Below are positions 1 to 8,848 of a stretch of DNA of 40,930 bases, piece by piece. Source of the stretch: Actinoallomurus sp. GTDB taxonomy: Bacteria > Actinomycetota > Actinomycetes > Streptosporangiales > Streptosporangiaceae. A program made the translations under genes and the position numbers. Under the pieces are notes generated by a model that was not told the DNA's origin, did not search any database, and saw only the letters and a program-made list of their open reading frames with translations. The stretch is from contig JAOPYL010000070.1 in NCBI GenBank assembly GCA_025964625.1, forward strand, positions 1 through 40,930, given 5' to 3'. Positions within the stretch are counted from its first letter, which is position 1; every line of letters starts with the position of its first letter.

Positions 1-197
1 CGGTAGCCGTCCACCAGCTGGTAGCCACCGGCCGGCCCGCGATCGGCGTAGACGGGTACGCCTGCCGCCGACAGCGACTCGACGTCCCGGTAGATCGTGC
101 GCGGCGAGACCTCGAGCTCGTCCGCCAGCTCCTGGGCGGTCATCCGCCCACGTAACTGCAGGAGCAGCAGAAGGGACACCAGACGGCTCGCGCGCAT
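1..197 (-). CDS. YafY/DeoR-like HTH (WYL-type) transcriptional regulator, N-terminal part
   Basis: This is the first 65 residues of a DNA-binding regulator whose gene runs off the left edge of the window. An ATG at 197 opens a winged helix-turn-helix: [11 protein letters not shown], then [12 protein letters not shown] and the recognition segment [11 protein letters not shown], followed by the wing [17 protein letters not shown]. This pattern is typical of the YafY/DeoR class, which normally carries a C-terminal WYL sensor domain not visible here. It lies 22 bp downstream of the quinone-oxidoreductase-like gene in the same direction, so the two are probably cotranscribed and the regulator may control that operon. 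No clear ribosome binding site precedes the ATG, which fits translation from the upstream message. Confidence 0.85.
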   Translation of the reverse strand, partial: MRASRLVSLLLLLQLRGRMTAQELADELEVSPRTIYRDVESLSAAGVPVYADRGPAGGYQLVDGY

Positions 198-219
198 GCG
201 AACAGTCTGCCGCGCGACC

Positions 220-1128
220 TCAGATGACGATGACCGTCTTGCCACGCGCCTTGCCGGCGCGGCTGCGGGCCAGGGCATCCGGCGCCTGGGAAAGCGTCAC
301 CGTGTCGCCGATGACCACCCGTACGTGGCCGGCGTCGATCTCACGGGCAAGCCGTTCGAGGAGGCCGGCTCCCGCGGCGCTGCTGAAGTTGGTCGCGTCA
401 ACGCCGGGCAGGCCACCCTCCGGAACCGCGAAGACGGGGCTGAGGATCGTGCCGCCGGGCCGGACCACGGGCAGCAGACCGTGCAGCCCTTCGGAGTCGC
501 TGACCAGGTCGATCAGTGCGTCCACGGGCGACTCGACCTGGTCGGCGACGGGACCGGCGGTGTGGTCCACGATCTCGGTGGCGCCCAGGGCCCGCATCAG
601 GTCCGCCTTACCCCCGGTCGCGGTCGCGACCACCGTGATGCCACGCGCGGCGGCGAGCTGCGTGGTGAAGGTGCCGACACCTCCGGTCGCTCCGACGATC
701 AGCAGCCGGTCGACGTCGCCGATCCGGTCGAGGAGGTTCAGCGCGGTCATCCCGGCGGTGGGTACCGCCGCCGCCTCGCTCAGCGCGATGGTCCTGGGCG
801 CGGGCGCGATCGCGTCCTCCGACGCGACGGCCATCTCGGCGTACGACCCACGCCCCTGCCGTGCCTTGCTGAACTGGCCGAACACGGGGTCGCCCCGCTG
901 GAAGCCGGTGACGTCCGCGCCGATCCGCTCGATGGTGCCCGCGCCGTCGGTCCCGATGGTGAGCGGGAACGCCACATCATTGATCGCGCCGTCGATGACC
1001 TTCCAGTCGAACGGGTTCAGCCCGGCCGCGCTCAGCCGGACCAGGACCTCGCCCCGGCCTGGTTCGGGCACCGGCCGGTCGGTCACTTCTGGCGTGGCGC
1101 CGAAGCCCGACACGGTGACAGCACGCAT
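220..1128 (-). CDS. NADP-dependent quinone oxidoreductase-like (MDR superfamily) protein
   Basis: A 302-residue medium-chain dehydrogenase/reductase of the zinc-free quinone oxidoreductase type. It would be a cytosolic NAD(P)H-dependent reductase of quinones or enones. The N-terminal GroES-like fold has the family pattern [19 protein letters not shown] and [12 protein letters not shown]. The Rossmann domain contains [15 protein letters not shown] near residues 145-160. No cysteine cluster for a structural zinc is present. The length is slightly short for the family but the C-terminus looks complete ([11 protein letters not shown]). The ATG at 1128 is preceded, with a 1-nt gap, by a run of eight G on the coding strand (1130-1137) that may serve as the ribosome binding site. 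The substrate cannot be told from sequence. Confidence 0.88.
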   Translation of the reverse strand: MRAVTVSGFGATPEVTDRPVPEPGRGEVLVRLSAAGLNPFDWKVIDGAINDVAFPLTIGTDGAGTIERIGADVTGFQRGDPVFGQFSKARQGRGSYAEMAVASEDAIAPAPRTIALSEAAAVPTAGMTALNLLDRIGDVDRLLIVGATGGVGTFTTQLAAARGITVVATATGGKADLMRALGATEIVDHTAGPVADQVESPVDALIDLVSDSEGLHGLLPVVRPGGTILSPVFAVPEGGLPGVDATNFSSAAGAGLLERLAREIDAGHVRVVIGDTVTLSQAPDALARSRAGKARGKTVIVI

Positions 1129-1141
1129 TCCCCCCCCGAAA

Positions 1142-1155
1142 CGTCAACGCTGACG
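1142..1155. promoter_or_regulatory. Short inverted repeat upstream of the oxidoreductase start
   Basis: Perfect 5-bp arms CGTCA and TGACG separated by ACGC lie 14 bp upstream of the oxidoreductase ATG, in the divergent region with the serine hydrolase. It could be an operator for the YafY-type regulator of the same operon, but only the symmetry and position support this. Confidence 0.25.
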
Positions 1156-1295
1156 ATCCATACCCTCTGCCACCAAGGCTCATTCGTCGGCATTCGGACA
1201 TGATCGTACTTTTCGCGCCCGCTACCCTGCAGGTCGTGTCCCCGGAAGATTCTTGGCAGGTTGAAGCGGTGCATAGAACAGGCAGTGGGGTATCC

Positions 1296-2483
1296 ATGGC
1301 GGGTGTGCAGGTTCCCCGATCCGTGGTCGTCCTCGCGCTGCTTCCGGCGCTGGCAGGATGCAGTGACACGTCACGGGGCGGCGGCGGCGTGGCCCGGCCG
1401 CCCAGCAGCCGATCCTCGCCCTCCGCCGATCCGCTGGCCACCTCGCCGCCTCCCCCGGGTGATCGGACCTCCGCGGCGATGCAGTCCTACCTGCGCGGTC
1501 TGGCCGCCACGAAAAGGTTCACCGGCTCCGCACTGGTGATCCGCCACGGGCAGGTCCTCGCGCGTTTCGCGGCCGGCGAGGCCGACGAGAAGAAGCACAT
1601 CCCGAACCGGCCGGACACCATCTTCCGGCTCGCCTCGGTCAGCAAGCAGTTCACCGCGATGGTGGTGCTGAAGCTGCGCGACCGGGGCCTACTGCACCTC
1701 GACGACCCCGTCTGCCCGTATCTCGTGCCGAAGTACATCACCGCCTGCCCGAAGGCTTGGCGGCCCATCACGATTCGCGAGATCCTCACGCACACCTCCG
1801 GGATCCCCGACATCTCAGAGATGAGCGACTTCTTCCCGAAGCTCCCGAAGCCCACCACGACCAACGAGATCATCCAGCGATTCGTGAACAAGCCGCTGGA
1901 CTTCAAGCCGGGCACGAGCTGGAAGTACAGCAACTCCGGCTACATCCTGGCCGGCGCGATCATCGAGACCGTCACCCACAAGCCGTACGGCACCGTGCTC
2001 CACGACGAGATCACCGGCCCGCTGAACCTCCAGCACACCGGCTACAGCAACGGCGACCCGCCGGCCGGGTACGCGAAGGGGTACCTCAAGCTCGGGTCCC
2101 CGGCACCGCCCATCAACGGCTCGGAGGCGAACGCCGCGGGCGGGGTGTACTCCAACGCCGATGACATGGGCCGCTGGGACCGGTCGTTCGGCGCGAACCT
2201 CGTCGCGCCGCCCGCCACCGTCAAGGAGGCGTTCACGCCGCAGGCCAAGTGCCCGTCCGCCGGGTGCCTCGACTCGCCGTCCAGCGGGTACGCCTTCGGC
2301 TGGCTCGTCGACCGGCTCAACGGCCATAGGTACATGTACCACCCCGGTCTTCTCCAGGGTTACCACGCGAGCAACGCCTACCTGCCCGACGACGACATCG
2401 CCGTCGTCGTGCTCAGCAACGTGCAGGACACCGACGTCAACGGCATCAACCGCCACCTCGCCACAATGGCCCTGAAGTCCTGA
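1296..2483 (+). CDS. Lipoprotein serine hydrolase, beta-lactamase class C / PBP4* family
   Basis: A 395-residue secreted serine hydrolase of the class C beta-lactamase/DD-peptidase/esterase superfamily. The start at 1296 is preferred because it gives a short type II signal peptide ending in the lipobox LAGC (Cys22), so the mature protein should be anchored outside the membrane after a Ser/Pro-rich linker (residues 23-60). The three active-site motifs are visible: SVSK with nucleophile Ser114 and Lys117, Tyr211-Ser-Asn213, and His349-Pro-Gly in place of KTG, as is common in esterase-like members. Four cysteines (residues 140, 151, 319, 324) could form disulfides. Frame-continuous starts upstream at 1200 exist but would bury the signal peptide. 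It is monocistronic and convergent with the purine operon. The substrate (peptidoglycan peptide, beta-lactam or ester) is undetermined. Confidence 0.88.
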   Translation: MAGVQVPRSVVVLALLPALAGCSDTSRGGGGVARPPSSRSSPSADPLATSPPPPGDRTSAAMQSYLRGLAATKRFTGSALVIRHGQVLARFAAGEADEKKHIPNRPDTIFRLASVSKQFTAMVVLKLRDRGLLHLDDPVCPYLVPKYITACPKAWRPITIREILTHTSGIPDISEMSDFFPKLPKPTTTNEIIQRFVNKPLDFKPGTSWKYSNSGYILAGAIIETVTHKPYGTVLHDEITGPLNLQHTGYSNGDPPAGYAKGYLKLGSPAPPINGSEANAAGGVYSNADDMGRWDRSFGANLVAPPATVKEAFTPQAKCPSAGCLDSPSSGYAFGWLVDRLNGHRYMYHPGLLQGYHASNAYLPDDDIAVVVLSNVQDTDVNGINRHLATMALKS

Positions 2484-2486
2484 TCC

Positions 2487-2607
2487 CCGGCGGTCACCGA
2501 CGCTCCGGCGTCAGCATCCGCCACGTCACGCGGCGCCCCGGACCCCACGCGGAGACCGTGGAAGACGACGGAGAGCGCGCGGTCGCGCACGGCCCGGTCA
2601 CCGCCGG
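2487..2607. repeat. Long-range inverted repeat between convergent gene ends
   Basis: Arms CCGGCGGTCACCG (2487-2499) and CGGTCACCGCCGG (2595-2607) are complementary at 12 of 13 positions and flank 95 bp. They sit just after the stop codons of the serine hydrolase (plus strand) and allantoicase (minus strand). The position suits a bidirectional transcript-end structure. No T-tract is present. The remaining sequence between the two genes shows no convincing gene. Confidence 0.3.
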
Positions 2608-2612
2608 TCGGC

Positions 2613-3617
2613 TCAGGACAGGGCCTCCCAGCGGGTCAACAGATCTCGTTCGCCGTCGGCGGTGAGGGTGCCGTGCAGGCGTACCCGGGCGAGGCCACCG
2701 TCCGGATAGATGTCGACCCGGGCGTGCGTCGTGGCCCGGCCGGGGTCGACGCGGAAGCGGTGCGCCGTGTCGGGCTGCAGCCGGGTGCGGGGAAGAATAT
2801 CGAACCACGCGTCCTCGTCGTCCAGCGAGGCCGTACGGGCGTCGGCGCCACGGATCCGCGCCTCCCCCGGGGCGTTGAACCTGAGGTTGCTCGTGTCGAG
2901 CTCTGCCAGCCGTACGACGCCCGGACCGGCGAGCCGCATGGTGACCCAGTCGTTGCCCTCGTCGCGACGGCGGGCGGTCTCCCAGCCCTCGGCCTGGTGG
3001 CGGGCCGACCCCGGCATGATCACGTTGGCCGGCGACGAGTAGAACATGTCCGAGCATCCGGTGACGGTCGCGCCGTTCGCCAGCGCGGCCAGGTCGACGG
3101 TCAGGCCGGTGAGGAGCCGGGGGTCGGGCACCACGTCCCCGTGCACCCGCAGCCGGGCGACCCCGCCGTCGGGGAAGATGCTCAGCCGCACGTGAGTGAA
3201 GCGCCTACCGGCGGAGACCTCGAACTCGTGCGCCGTGTCGCCCTTCAGCGGGCTCCTGGGCACGATCTCGGTCCAGCCCGCCAGGTCGCCGGGCGGCGGA
3301 TAGCCGTCGGCCGAGCACGCCTCGACCGAGGCGTACGGCGGGTAGTTGCCCTTGAACCAGGCCGTGTCCACGACCACCCCGCGGATCACGCCCGGCAGGC
3401 CGAGCCGGACGATCACCCAGTCGTGCCCCGGCGAGCGACGCCGGCGGGTCTCCCAGCCGTCGTACTCCTGGCCCTTGAGCCCGAACGTGTGCGCCTGGAA
3501 GGCCGGCGCCCACGGGTTGATGAGGTTCTCCTTCTCCGCGAAGGACTCGTCGGAGGCCGCGGCGACCGAGCCGCCGAGCGTGCGCAGGGCCAGGTCGGGA
3601 AGCAGAGTGAAACTCAA
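2613..3617 (-). CDS. alc: Allantoicase
   Basis: A 334-residue allantoicase that hydrolyses allantoate to ureidoglycolate and urea. It shows the internal duplication of the family: the first repeat has DGWETRRRR...HDWVIVRLG near residues 53-73 and the second has EGWETARRR...NDWVTMRLA near 205-225. The start is a TTG at 3617, chosen because a strong GAGGAGG ribosome binding site lies 6 nt upstream and because TTG overlaps the allantoinase stop (TTGA), giving translational coupling; the N-terminus [17 protein letters not shown] is family-like. It is the last gene of the ureide operon. No ureidoglycolate lyase gene follows, so the next step must be encoded elsewhere. Confidence 0.93.
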   Translation of the reverse strand: MSFTLLPDLALRTLGGSVAAASDESFAEKENLINPWAPAFQAHTFGLKGQEYDGWETRRRRSPGHDWVIVRLGLPGVIRGVVVDTAWFKGNYPPYASVEACSADGYPPPGDLAGWTEIVPRSPLKGDTAHEFEVSAGRRFTHVRLSIFPDGGVARLRVHGDVVPDPRLLTGLTVDLAALANGATVTGCSDMFYSSPANVIMPGSARHQAEGWETARRRDEGNDWVTMRLAGPGVVRLAELDTSNLRFNAPGEARIRGADARTASLDDEDAWFDILPRTRLQPDTAHRFRVDPGRATTHARVDIYPDGGLARVRLHGTLTADGERDLLTRWEALS

Positions 3618-4927
3618 CGGGCCCTCCTCAGCAGGCGTCCGCGCGGGCCGGAGCCGATCGTCGCGCCGCGCAGCCAGACGGTCTGCACGACCCCGGTCAG
3701 CTCCCGCCCGGCGTACGGCGTGACCGGGTGCCGCTGGCGCAGCGTGCCCGGGTCGACGACGAACGTCCGGTCGGGGGCGAACGCCACCAGGTCGGCGTCG
3801 CGGCCGGCCTCGATGCGGCCCTTGGCCGTGAGGCCGGCGAGGGCCGCCGGGCCAGACGCCATCCAGCGGGCGACGTCGGCCAGGCCGTGGCCGCGCGAGC
3901 GCGCCGCGCTCCAGATCACGGGCAGGCCGAGCTGCAGCGAGGAGATGCCGCCCCAGGCCGTGTCGAAGCCGCCCTTCTTCAGCTCGGGCGTGCACGGCGA
4001 ATGGTCGGAGACCACGCAGCCGATCACCCCGGCGGCCAGCCCCTGCCACAGCCGCTCGCGGTTCCCGGCCTCCCGTATGGGCGGGCAGCACTTGAACTCG
4101 GTGGCGCCGTCCGGCACCTCCTCGGCCGTCAGGGTCAGGTAGTGCGGGCAGGTCTCCGCGCTGATCCCGACCCCGCGCCCGCGCCACTCGGCGAGCAACG
4201 GGAGCGACCCGGCGTCGGACAGGTGCACGATGTGCGCCCGGCAGCCGGTCTCCGCGCTGAGCCGGGCCACCCGGTCGATCGCCGCGTGCTCCGAGTCGCG
4301 CGGCCGGGACGCGAGGAACTCCGGGTATCCCGGCCCGCCGGGCTCGGACAGGCGTCCCGGATCCTCGGCGTGCACGATCAGCAGCCCGCCGAACGAGGCG
4401 ATCTCACTCATGGCGGCCCGCATCCCCGGCTCGTCGAGGGCCGGGAACTCCTCGACGCCCGACGGCGAGGTGAAGCACTTGAAGCCGTGCACGCCGGCGT
4501 CGTGCAGCGGGCGCAGCGCGGCCAGGTTGCCGGGGATCGCGCCGCCCCAGAACCCGACGTCGACCGAGCACCGTCCCTCGGCGGCGGCCCGCTTGGCGGC
4601 CAGGGCCTCCGGGCCGACGGTCGGCGGCAGGGAGTTCAGCGGCATGTCCACGATGGTGGTCACCCCGCCGGCGGCCGCCGCGCCGGTCGCGGTGGCGAAT
4701 CCCTCCCACTCGGTGCGCCCCGGCTCGTTGACGTGTACGTGGCTGTCGACCAGCCCGGGCAGCAGCGCGACGTCACCGAGGTCGGTGTCGGCCACGGCCG
4801 GCAGGGGGGCGCCGTGCTCCTCGACCGCCACGATCCTGCCGTCACGTACCGCCACGGCCGCGGGGCGCTCCCCCTCCGGCAGGACGGTGCGCCGGGAGCG
4901 GACGACGAGGTCGTACGGGGCGGTCAC
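3614..4927 (-). CDS. allB: Allantoinase (AllB-type cyclic amidohydrolase)
   Basis: A 437-residue zinc amidohydrolase that opens (S)-allantoin to allantoate. Metal ligands of the dihydroorotase/allantoinase family are present: His63-x-His65 in [10 protein letters not shown], Lys150 (the carboxylated lysine) in FKCFTSPSG, His186 in IVHAED, His235 in IVHLSD and Asp308 in VVSDHSPC. The length is normal. The GTG start at 4927 overlaps the glycerate kinase stop as GTGA, and its own stop overlaps the allantoicase TTG, so expression is coupled in both directions. It acts in the cytosol between OHCU decarboxylase and allantoicase. Confidence 0.95.
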   Translation of the reverse strand: MTAPYDLVVRSRRTVLPEGERPAAVAVRDGRIVAVEEHGAPLPAVADTDLGDVALLPGLVDSHVHVNEPGRTEWEGFATATGAAAAGGVTTIVDMPLNSLPPTVGPEALAAKRAAAEGRCSVDVGFWGGAIPGNLAALRPLHDAGVHGFKCFTSPSGVEEFPALDEPGMRAAMSEIASFGGLLIVHAEDPGRLSEPGGPGYPEFLASRPRDSEHAAIDRVARLSAETGCRAHIVHLSDAGSLPLLAEWRGRGVGISAETCPHYLTLTAEEVPDGATEFKCCPPIREAGNRERLWQGLAAGVIGCVVSDHSPCTPELKKGGFDTAWGGISSLQLGLPVIWSAARSRGHGLADVARWMASGPAALAGLTAKGRIEAGRDADLVAFAPDRTFVVDPGTLRQRHPVTPYAGRELTGVVQTVWLRGATIGSGPRGRLLRRAR

Positions 4928-6105
4928 CGCGGCACCTCGGTGCCGTCGTCACGCGTGCTGGGGACCGGGTCCTCCAACCACGCCCGCCCGATCTCCTCGG
5001 CCAGGCGTTCCAGCAGCGGGCCCGCCTGGTCCATGCACCGGGCCGGGTCGGGCTCCAGGTCGGTGAGGGCGTACGCGCCCGCGAACCCGGCCTGCCGCAG
5101 TTCCTCGCCGGTGAGCCCGCTGCGCCCGGACACGGCGACCACCGGCACCCCCTTCCGCGCGGCGGCCCGCGCCACGCCGGCGGGCGCCTTCCCCCGCAGC
5201 GTCTGCCGGTCCAGCGACCCCTCCCCGGTAATCACGAGACGGGCGCCCTCGAGGTGCTCGGTGAAGCCCAGCAGGTCGAGCAGGTACGTGATGCCGGGCT
5301 CGATCCTGGCCGACAGGAACGCCATCGCGCCGAACCCGGTGCCGCCGGCCGCTCCGGCGCCCGGCCGGTCCGCCGCCTCCACGCCGAGGTCGCGGCGGAC
5401 GACCGCGTCGAGCCGCGCCAGGCCCTCCTCCAGCACGCGCACGTCGTCCGGGCCGGCGCCCTTCTGCGGCCCGTAGACCCGCGCCGCGCCGTCCTCGCCG
5501 AGCAGCGGGCTGTCCACGTCGCTCGCCACCACGACGGTGACGTCCCGCAGCCGGTCGGCCAGGCCGGCGGCGTCGATGGCGTCCAGCTCACGCAGGGCGG
5601 CACCCCCTGACGGCAGCTCCCGCCCGTCCGGGCCGAGGAGACGCGCGCCGAGAGCGGCCGCCATGCCCGCCCCTCCGTCGGTGCAGGCACTGCCGCCCAG
5701 GCCGAGCACGATCCGGCGGGCCCCGGCACGTACGGCGGCGCCGATCAGCTCACCGGTGCCCGTGCTGGAGGCGGTCAGCGGCTCGAGCCGTCCGCCGGGC
5801 AGGTGCCGCAGCCCGGACGCCTCGGCCAGCTCGATCACGGCGACCTCGCCGCGGACCGCGTACGAGGCCGTGACACGCTCGCCGGTCGGGCCGGAGACCA
5901 CCGCCCGCACCCGGTCGAACCCGGCGGCCACCGCCGCGTCCACGGTGCCGTCGCCGCCGTCGGCGACCGGCAACGGCATCAGCCGCGCGTCCGGGTGTAC
6001 CCGGCGCAGCCCGGCGGCGACGTGCGCCGCCGCCTCCGGCGCGGTCAGCGACCCCTTGAACTTGTCGGGCGCGATGACGACGTGCCCATCACGCAGGGCG
6101 GTCAC
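4924..6105 (-). CDS. glxK: Glycerate kinase (GarK/GlxK family)
   Basis: A 393-residue glycerate kinase that phosphorylates D-glycerate with ATP. Family features are the N-terminal [30 protein letters not shown] near residue 50, [19 protein letters not shown] in the first third and [18 protein letters not shown] in the last third. In purine catabolism it takes the carbon of allantoin-derived glyoxylate, after glyoxylate carboligase and tartronate semialdehyde reductase, into glycolysis; neither of those two genes is in the window. The GTG at 6105 is chosen because it forms a GTGA overlap with the upstream deaminase stop; the open frame extends further upstream but is antisense-like there. Confidence 0.92.
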   Translation of the reverse strand: MTALRDGHVVIAPDKFKGSLTAPEAAAHVAAGLRRVHPDARLMPLPVADGGDGTVDAAVAAGFDRVRAVVSGPTGERVTASYAVRGEVAVIELAEASGLRHLPGGRLEPLTASSTGTGELIGAAVRAGARRIVLGLGGSACTDGGAGMAAALGARLLGPDGRELPSGGAALRELDAIDAAGLADRLRDVTVVVASDVDSPLLGEDGAARVYGPQKGAGPDDVRVLEEGLARLDAVVRRDLGVEAADRPGAGAAGGTGFGAMAFLSARIEPGITYLLDLLGFTEHLEGARLVITGEGSLDRQTLRGKAPAGVARAAARKGVPVVAVSGRSGLTGEELRQAGFAGAYALTDLEPDPARCMDQAGPLLERLAEEIGRAWLEDPVPSTRDDGTEVPR

Positions 6106-7508
6106 GCCGTGCCGCCCATGAGCCGGCGGTGGGCGGCGGCTCCGGCCCGGCCCGCGGCGTCCTGGGAGACGGTGCGCAGCTCGTCGCGCTCCACGAGGGT
6201 ACGGCCGCCGACGAGCAGCCGCTCCAGCGGCGGGACGGGGCCGAACACCAGCGCGCAGACCGGGTCGTCCACGGCCGCGCGCAGGCCGTCGACGCGCCAC
6301 AGGGCGATGTCGGCGAGTTTGCCGGGCTCGAGGGTGCCGATCTCCTCCTGCCGGCCGAGGCATCTCGCCCCGCCGAGCGTGCCGATCTCCAGGGCCTGCC
6401 GGGCGGTCAGCGCCTTCGGGCCGCGTACCGCGCGCTGGAAGAGCATGGCCTGGCGTAGCTCGCCGGCGAGGGAGGTCAGCTCGCTGGACGCGGCGCCGTC
6501 CACGCCGAGGCCGACCGGGGCACCGGCCCGCAGCAGGTCACTCACCCGGGCGATGCCGGCACCGAGCCGCGCGTTCGAGCTGGGGCAGTGCGCGATGCCG
6601 GTCCCGGTCACGGCGAACCTCGCGAGGTCGGCGTCGTGCAGGTGGACGCAGTGCGCGAACCACACGTCCTCGCCGAGCCAGCCGAGCTTCTCCATGTACT
6701 CGCCCGGCGTACAGCCCAGCTGCTCCCGGCAGTGCTCCTCCTCGTCGAGGGTCTCGGCCAGATGGGTGTGCAGGCGTACGCCCTTACGCCGCGCCAGCAC
6801 GGCGGCCGCGGTCATCAGCTCCTCGCTGACCGAGAACGGCGAGCAGGGCGCGACGGCCACGCGCAGCATCGAGGAGAAGGACGGATCGTGGTAGGCGTCG
6901 ATGGCCTCCTCCGTCGCCGTCAGGATCTCGTCGCGGTCCTCGACCACCTCGTCAGGCGGCAGGCCGCCCTGGGAGCGGCCCCGGTCCATCGACCCGCGGC
7001 AGGGGTGGAACCGGATGCCCAGCTCGCGCGCGGCCAGGATCTCGGCCTCGAGCAGGTCGCCCCGGCCCTTCGGGAAGACATAGTGGTGGTCGGTGCTCGT
7101 CGTGCAGCCGCCGAGTGCCAGCCAGCCGAGCCCGGCGGTCGCCGCGCCGTGGACGACCTCGGCGTCCATCGCCGCCCATGTCTCGTACAGGCCGGTCAGC
7201 CACTCGAACAGCGTGGCGTCCTGGAACAGCCCCTGTGTCGCCCACTGATACAGATGGTGGTGCGTGTTGACCAGACCGGGTGTCGCGAGGCAGCCGGTGC
7301 CGTCGATCCGCCGCACGGAGCCGGTGGCGCCGGCGGACGTCGGGGCGGGACCGGGGCCGACCGCAGTGATCCTGTCGCCTTCGATGACGAGGTGCCCGCC
7401 GGCGATCTCCGCGCCACGCACCGGCGCGATGTGGGCGTTCTCGATGACGATCCGGCCGGCCGTTCGCGAAGCCGAATCGGCCGGCCGTTCGCTCGCACGC
7501 CCGCTCAT
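6102..7508 (-). CDS. 8-oxoguanine deaminase / guanine deaminase-type amidohydrolase
   Basis: A 468-residue amidohydrolase of the AtzA/TrzN/8-oxoguanine deaminase group. Zinc-site residues visible are His83 and His85 in NTHHHLYQW, His249 in HTHLAET, His286 in AHCVHL and Asp337 in GVDGAASSE. The stretch after the HxH motif, with LFEWLTGLYETW, resembles enzymes that turn 8-oxoguanine into urate, which would feed uricase directly; guanine deaminase activity giving xanthine is the alternative. It starts at an ATG overlapping the stop of the iron-sulfur subunit gene (ATGA) and ends in GTGA with glycerate kinase. The first 15 residues are a poorly conserved extension. Confidence 0.85.
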   Translation of the reverse strand: MSGRASERPADSASRTAGRIVIENAHIAPVRGAEIAGGHLVIEGDRITAVGPGPAPTSAGATGSVRRIDGTGCLATPGLVNTHHHLYQWATQGLFQDATLFEWLTGLYETWAAMDAEVVHGAATAGLGWLALGGCTTSTDHHYVFPKGRGDLLEAEILAARELGIRFHPCRGSMDRGRSQGGLPPDEVVEDRDEILTATEEAIDAYHDPSFSSMLRVAVAPCSPFSVSEELMTAAAVLARRKGVRLHTHLAETLDEEEHCREQLGCTPGEYMEKLGWLGEDVWFAHCVHLHDADLARFAVTGTGIAHCPSSNARLGAGIARVSDLLRAGAPVGLGVDGAASSELTSLAGELRQAMLFQRAVRGPKALTARQALEIGTLGGARCLGRQEEIGTLEPGKLADIALWRVDGLRAAVDDPVCALVFGPVPPLERLLVGGRTLVERDELRTVSQDAAGRAGAAAHRRLMGGTA

Positions 7509-7978
7509 GGGGCCGCCGCCCTACGGGCCGCCGCGAGGCGTACCGCCTCGAGGATCTTCTCGTAGCCGGTGCAGCGGCAGAGGTTGCCGGCGAGGGCCTC
7601 GCGGATCTCCGCGTCGGAGGGCTCCGGCCGTCGTTCGATCAGGTCGTGGGCCTGGACCAGCAAGCCCGGCGTGCAGAACCCGCACTGCACGGCGCCGGCC
7701 TCGACGAACGCCTCCTGGATCGGGTCCAGCCGGTCACCGTCGGCCAGGCCTTCGACCGTGCGGACCTCCCGGCCGTCGGCCTGACCGGCGGCGACGAGAC
7801 AGGCACAGACCGGCGTGCCGTCGAGGTACACCGTGCACGAGCCGCATTCGCCCTGTTCGCAGGCGTTCTTCGAGCCCGGCAGTCCCATCCGCTCGCGCAG
7901 GACGTACAGCAGGCTCTCGCCCTCCCAGACCTCGTCGACGGTCTGCTCCGCACCGTTGACGATGAAGCTCACACGCAT
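7505..7978 (-). CDS. Xanthine dehydrogenase-type [2Fe-2S] small subunit
   Basis: A 157-residue electron-transfer subunit of a molybdenum hydroxylase. The plant-ferredoxin-type cluster is bound by Cys40, Cys45, Cys48 and Cys60 (CEQGECGSC...C), and the second helical cluster by Cys99, Cys102, Cys134 and Cys136 (QCGFCTPG, GNLCRCTGY). The ATG at 7978 is chosen over an upstream in-frame start because it overlaps the FAD subunit stop as ATGA. The context implies oxidation of hypoxanthine or xanthine to urate. The molybdopterin-binding large subunit expected beside it is missing from this operon. Confidence 0.92.
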   Translation of the reverse strand: MRVSFIVNGAEQTVDEVWEGESLLYVLRERMGLPGSKNACEQGECGSCTVYLDGTPVCACLVAAGQADGREVRTVEGLADGDRLDPIQEAFVEAGAVQCGFCTPGLLVQAHDLIERRPEPSDAEIREALAGNLCRCTGYEKILEAVRLAAARRAAAP

Positions 7979-8847
7979 CAGGCGACGCCCCTTCCCGGCT
8001 TCCCGGCCCGATAGTCGTTCCACGCCCACGCCAGGGTGCGGCGCGCCATGACCGCGAGGGCATGCCTGCGGTAGCCGGCGGTGCCGCGCACGTCGTCGAT
8101 GGGCGCGGCGGCCTTCCTCACCAGCTCGCCGAACTCCCGCGCCACGGCCTCGTCCAGGGGTCCGTCCCAGTCGAGCTCCCGGCGCAGGAACTCCTCGGCG
8201 GCGGACGCCCGGCGGGGCGTCGGGGCGGCGGAGCCGATGCCCGTGCCGACCCGGCGCTCCTCCGGATGCAGCGCGACCGCGAACGAGCAGACCGCGATCA
8301 CCATCGCGTTCCGTGTACCGATCTTGGAGAAGTACTGCGGACCGGTGGCGGGAGCCATCCAGAACGCGCGGATCAGCTCGCCCGGCTCCAGCCGGTTGCG
8401 CTTGACCCCGACGTAGAAGTCGGTGGCCGGGATCATGCGGATGCCGCGCACGGACTCGACCTCGATCACGGCGTCCCCGGCGAGCAGGGGCGGGTGGCTG
8501 TCGCCCGCCGGCGAGGCGGCGCCGAGGTTGCCGCCCACGGAGCCGCGGTTGCGGATCTGCGGCGAGCCGACGGTACGAGCGGCCTGGGCGAGGCCGGGAA
8601 GCCGGTCGCCGAGATCCTCGATGACCCGCGTGTACGACACGCCGGCGCCGATCCGCAGCCGGCCGTCGGCGGTCTCCGACCCGGTCAGCTCGGTGATCCG
8701 GCCCAGGTCCAGCAGCACGGCCGGGCGGCGCATGTCGAAGTTCAGCTCCACCATGACGTCGGTGCCGCCCTGAATCGGCACGGCGTCCGGGTGCTCTGCC
8801 ATGGCGGCCAGCGCCTCATCCCAGGTCGTGGGTCGCAGGAAGTCCAT
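7978..8847 (-). CDS. Xanthine dehydrogenase-type FAD-binding subunit
   Basis: A 289-residue FAD subunit of the CO dehydrogenase/xanthine dehydrogenase medium-chain family. The pyrophosphate-binding loop is seen as PIQGGTDVMVE near residue 25 and the second FAD loop as RNRGSVGGNLGAASPAGDSHP near residue 105. The C-terminal CO_deh_flav_C-like domain ends with YRRHALAVMARRTLAWAW. It should pass electrons from the iron-sulfur subunit to NAD+ or another acceptor. One base separates it from the upstream uricase stop, and it overlaps the iron-sulfur gene by 4 bp. Confidence 0.92.
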   Translation of the reverse strand: MDFLRPTTWDEALAAMAEHPDAVPIQGGTDVMVELNFDMRRPAVLLDLGRITELTGSETADGRLRIGAGVSYTRVIEDLGDRLPGLAQAARTVGSPQIRNRGSVGGNLGAASPAGDSHPPLLAGDAVIEVESVRGIRMIPATDFYVGVKRNRLEPGELIRAFWMAPATGPQYFSKIGTRNAMVIAVCSFAVALHPEERRVGTGIGSAAPTPRRASAAEEFLRRELDWDGPLDEAVAREFGELVRKAAAPIDDVRGTAGYRRHALAVMARRTLAWAWNDYRAGKPGRGVA

Positions 8848-8848
8848 G

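Noticed and set aside
2673-5476. Long plus-strand open frames opposite allantoicase, allantoinase and glycerate kinase
   Set aside because: They are antisense shadows produced by high GC: Arg/Ala/Gly-rich, no domains, and codon bias belongs to the minus-strand enzymes.
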